From Allosphingosinicella deserti (GTDB lineage Bacteria; Pseudomonadota; Alphaproteobacteria; Sphingomonadales; Sphingomonadaceae), in the NCBI RefSeq assembly GCF_003012735.1, contig NZ_PXYI01000007.1:62001-126000 (forward strand): a stretch of 64,000 nt of DNA, read 5' to 3'. Below are positions 63,885 to 64,000 of the stretch, piece after piece. The number at the start of each line of letters is the position of its first letter. The stretch's first letter is position 1. A model generated the notes under the pieces. The model was not told the DNA's origin and made no database searches. It worked only from the letters and a program-made list of their open reading frames with translations. Made by a program: the position numbers and the translations under genes.

Positions 63885-64000
63885 TCAGACCGGACGGCGG
63901 CGCATCAGCACGATCGACGTGAAGGTGAGAACCGGCACGCCGTCCTGGTTGGTGACGGTCGTCGCCGATCGGATCGAGCCGATCTCGGGCTTGCTGCGCG
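63885..64000 (-). CDS. MaoC-like dehydratase, 3' end only
   Basis: The last 38 residues of a minus-strand gene that runs past the window end. The frame stops at TGA 63887-63885. The readable part contains SKPEIGSIRSATTVTNQDGV and VLTFTSIVLMRRRP, which resembles the C-terminal strand and tail of MaoC-type hot-dog enoyl-CoA hydratases. The call rests on this short piece only. Confidence 0.55.
   Translation of the reverse strand, partial: RSKPEIGSIRSATTVTNQDGVPVLTFTSIVLMRRRPV

Overview
The window is a GC-rich chromosomal segment that looks like an alphaproteobacterium of the Sphingomonadaceae (Sphingomonas-like). The reasons are the GcrA cell-cycle regulator, petABC, two large TonB-dependent receptors tied to polysaccharide use, an ilvB leader peptide of the alphaproteobacterial kind, and short hairpin repeats built on GATCCCGGCCTTCGCCGGGAT. 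I see no prophage, transposase, CRISPR array or rRNA. There is one tRNA, Glu with anticodon CTC. Family names come from recognising motifs by eye; no database search was possible.

Layout: 1-4.8 kb holds an ABC exporter, a DesK/DesR-like two-component pair, an AraC/GyrI-like regulator and a DUF427 protein. 4.8-8.3 kb (minus strand) holds a frameshifted DUF4832-like remnant, an unknown protein, a polysaccharide deacetylase and a sigma-54 activator without a receiver domain. 8.8-12 kb holds small secreted or membrane proteins, an unlisted 53-codon gene, and a CopG-type regulator with a palindromic operator ahead of a PHB-depolymerase-like esterase. 12-19.3 kb is branched-chain amino acid synthesis: ilvBN with leader peptide and attenuator, and ilvD divergent from a LysR regulator. 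19.3-22.4 kb is a TonB-dependent receptor. 22.7-38.7 kb is mostly housekeeping and signalling: tRNA-Glu, YedK/SRAP, ApaG, parE with a probable leaderless promoter, a REC-HTH-PAS-PAS regulator, gcrA, an ABC permease, a FixL-like kinase, argD, hslO, a candidate sRNA, and queC-queE.

38.7-54.6 kb is the most distinctive region, a pectin-utilisation locus built as two divergent operons. The minus-strand operon runs TonB receptor, small HTH protein, GH43, CE12 acetylesterase, GH95, PL10-like lyase, with translational coupling across GH43-CE12-GH95. The plus-strand operon runs a large GH2-like enzyme, PL10 pectate lyase, CE8 pectin methylesterase. Two perfect palindromes (GGTAGCGCTACC and TTGACACCGGTGTCAA) lie next to each other in the shared promoter region and are the obvious candidate operators. 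The inferred logic is demethylation and deacetylation of pectin, lyase cleavage, uptake of oligomers through the TonB receptor, and side-chain trimming by exported glycosidases. Four of the enzymes carry twin-arginine signals. No inner-membrane transporter or hexuronate catabolism gene is in view.

54.6-64 kb is housekeeping again: lipB, a membrane protein, a GNAT acetyltransferase, trmL-hemF, petABC (cytochrome bc1) with a strong terminator, apt, a repeat-rich secreted protein, and the 3' end of a MaoC-type dehydratase gene that runs off the window.
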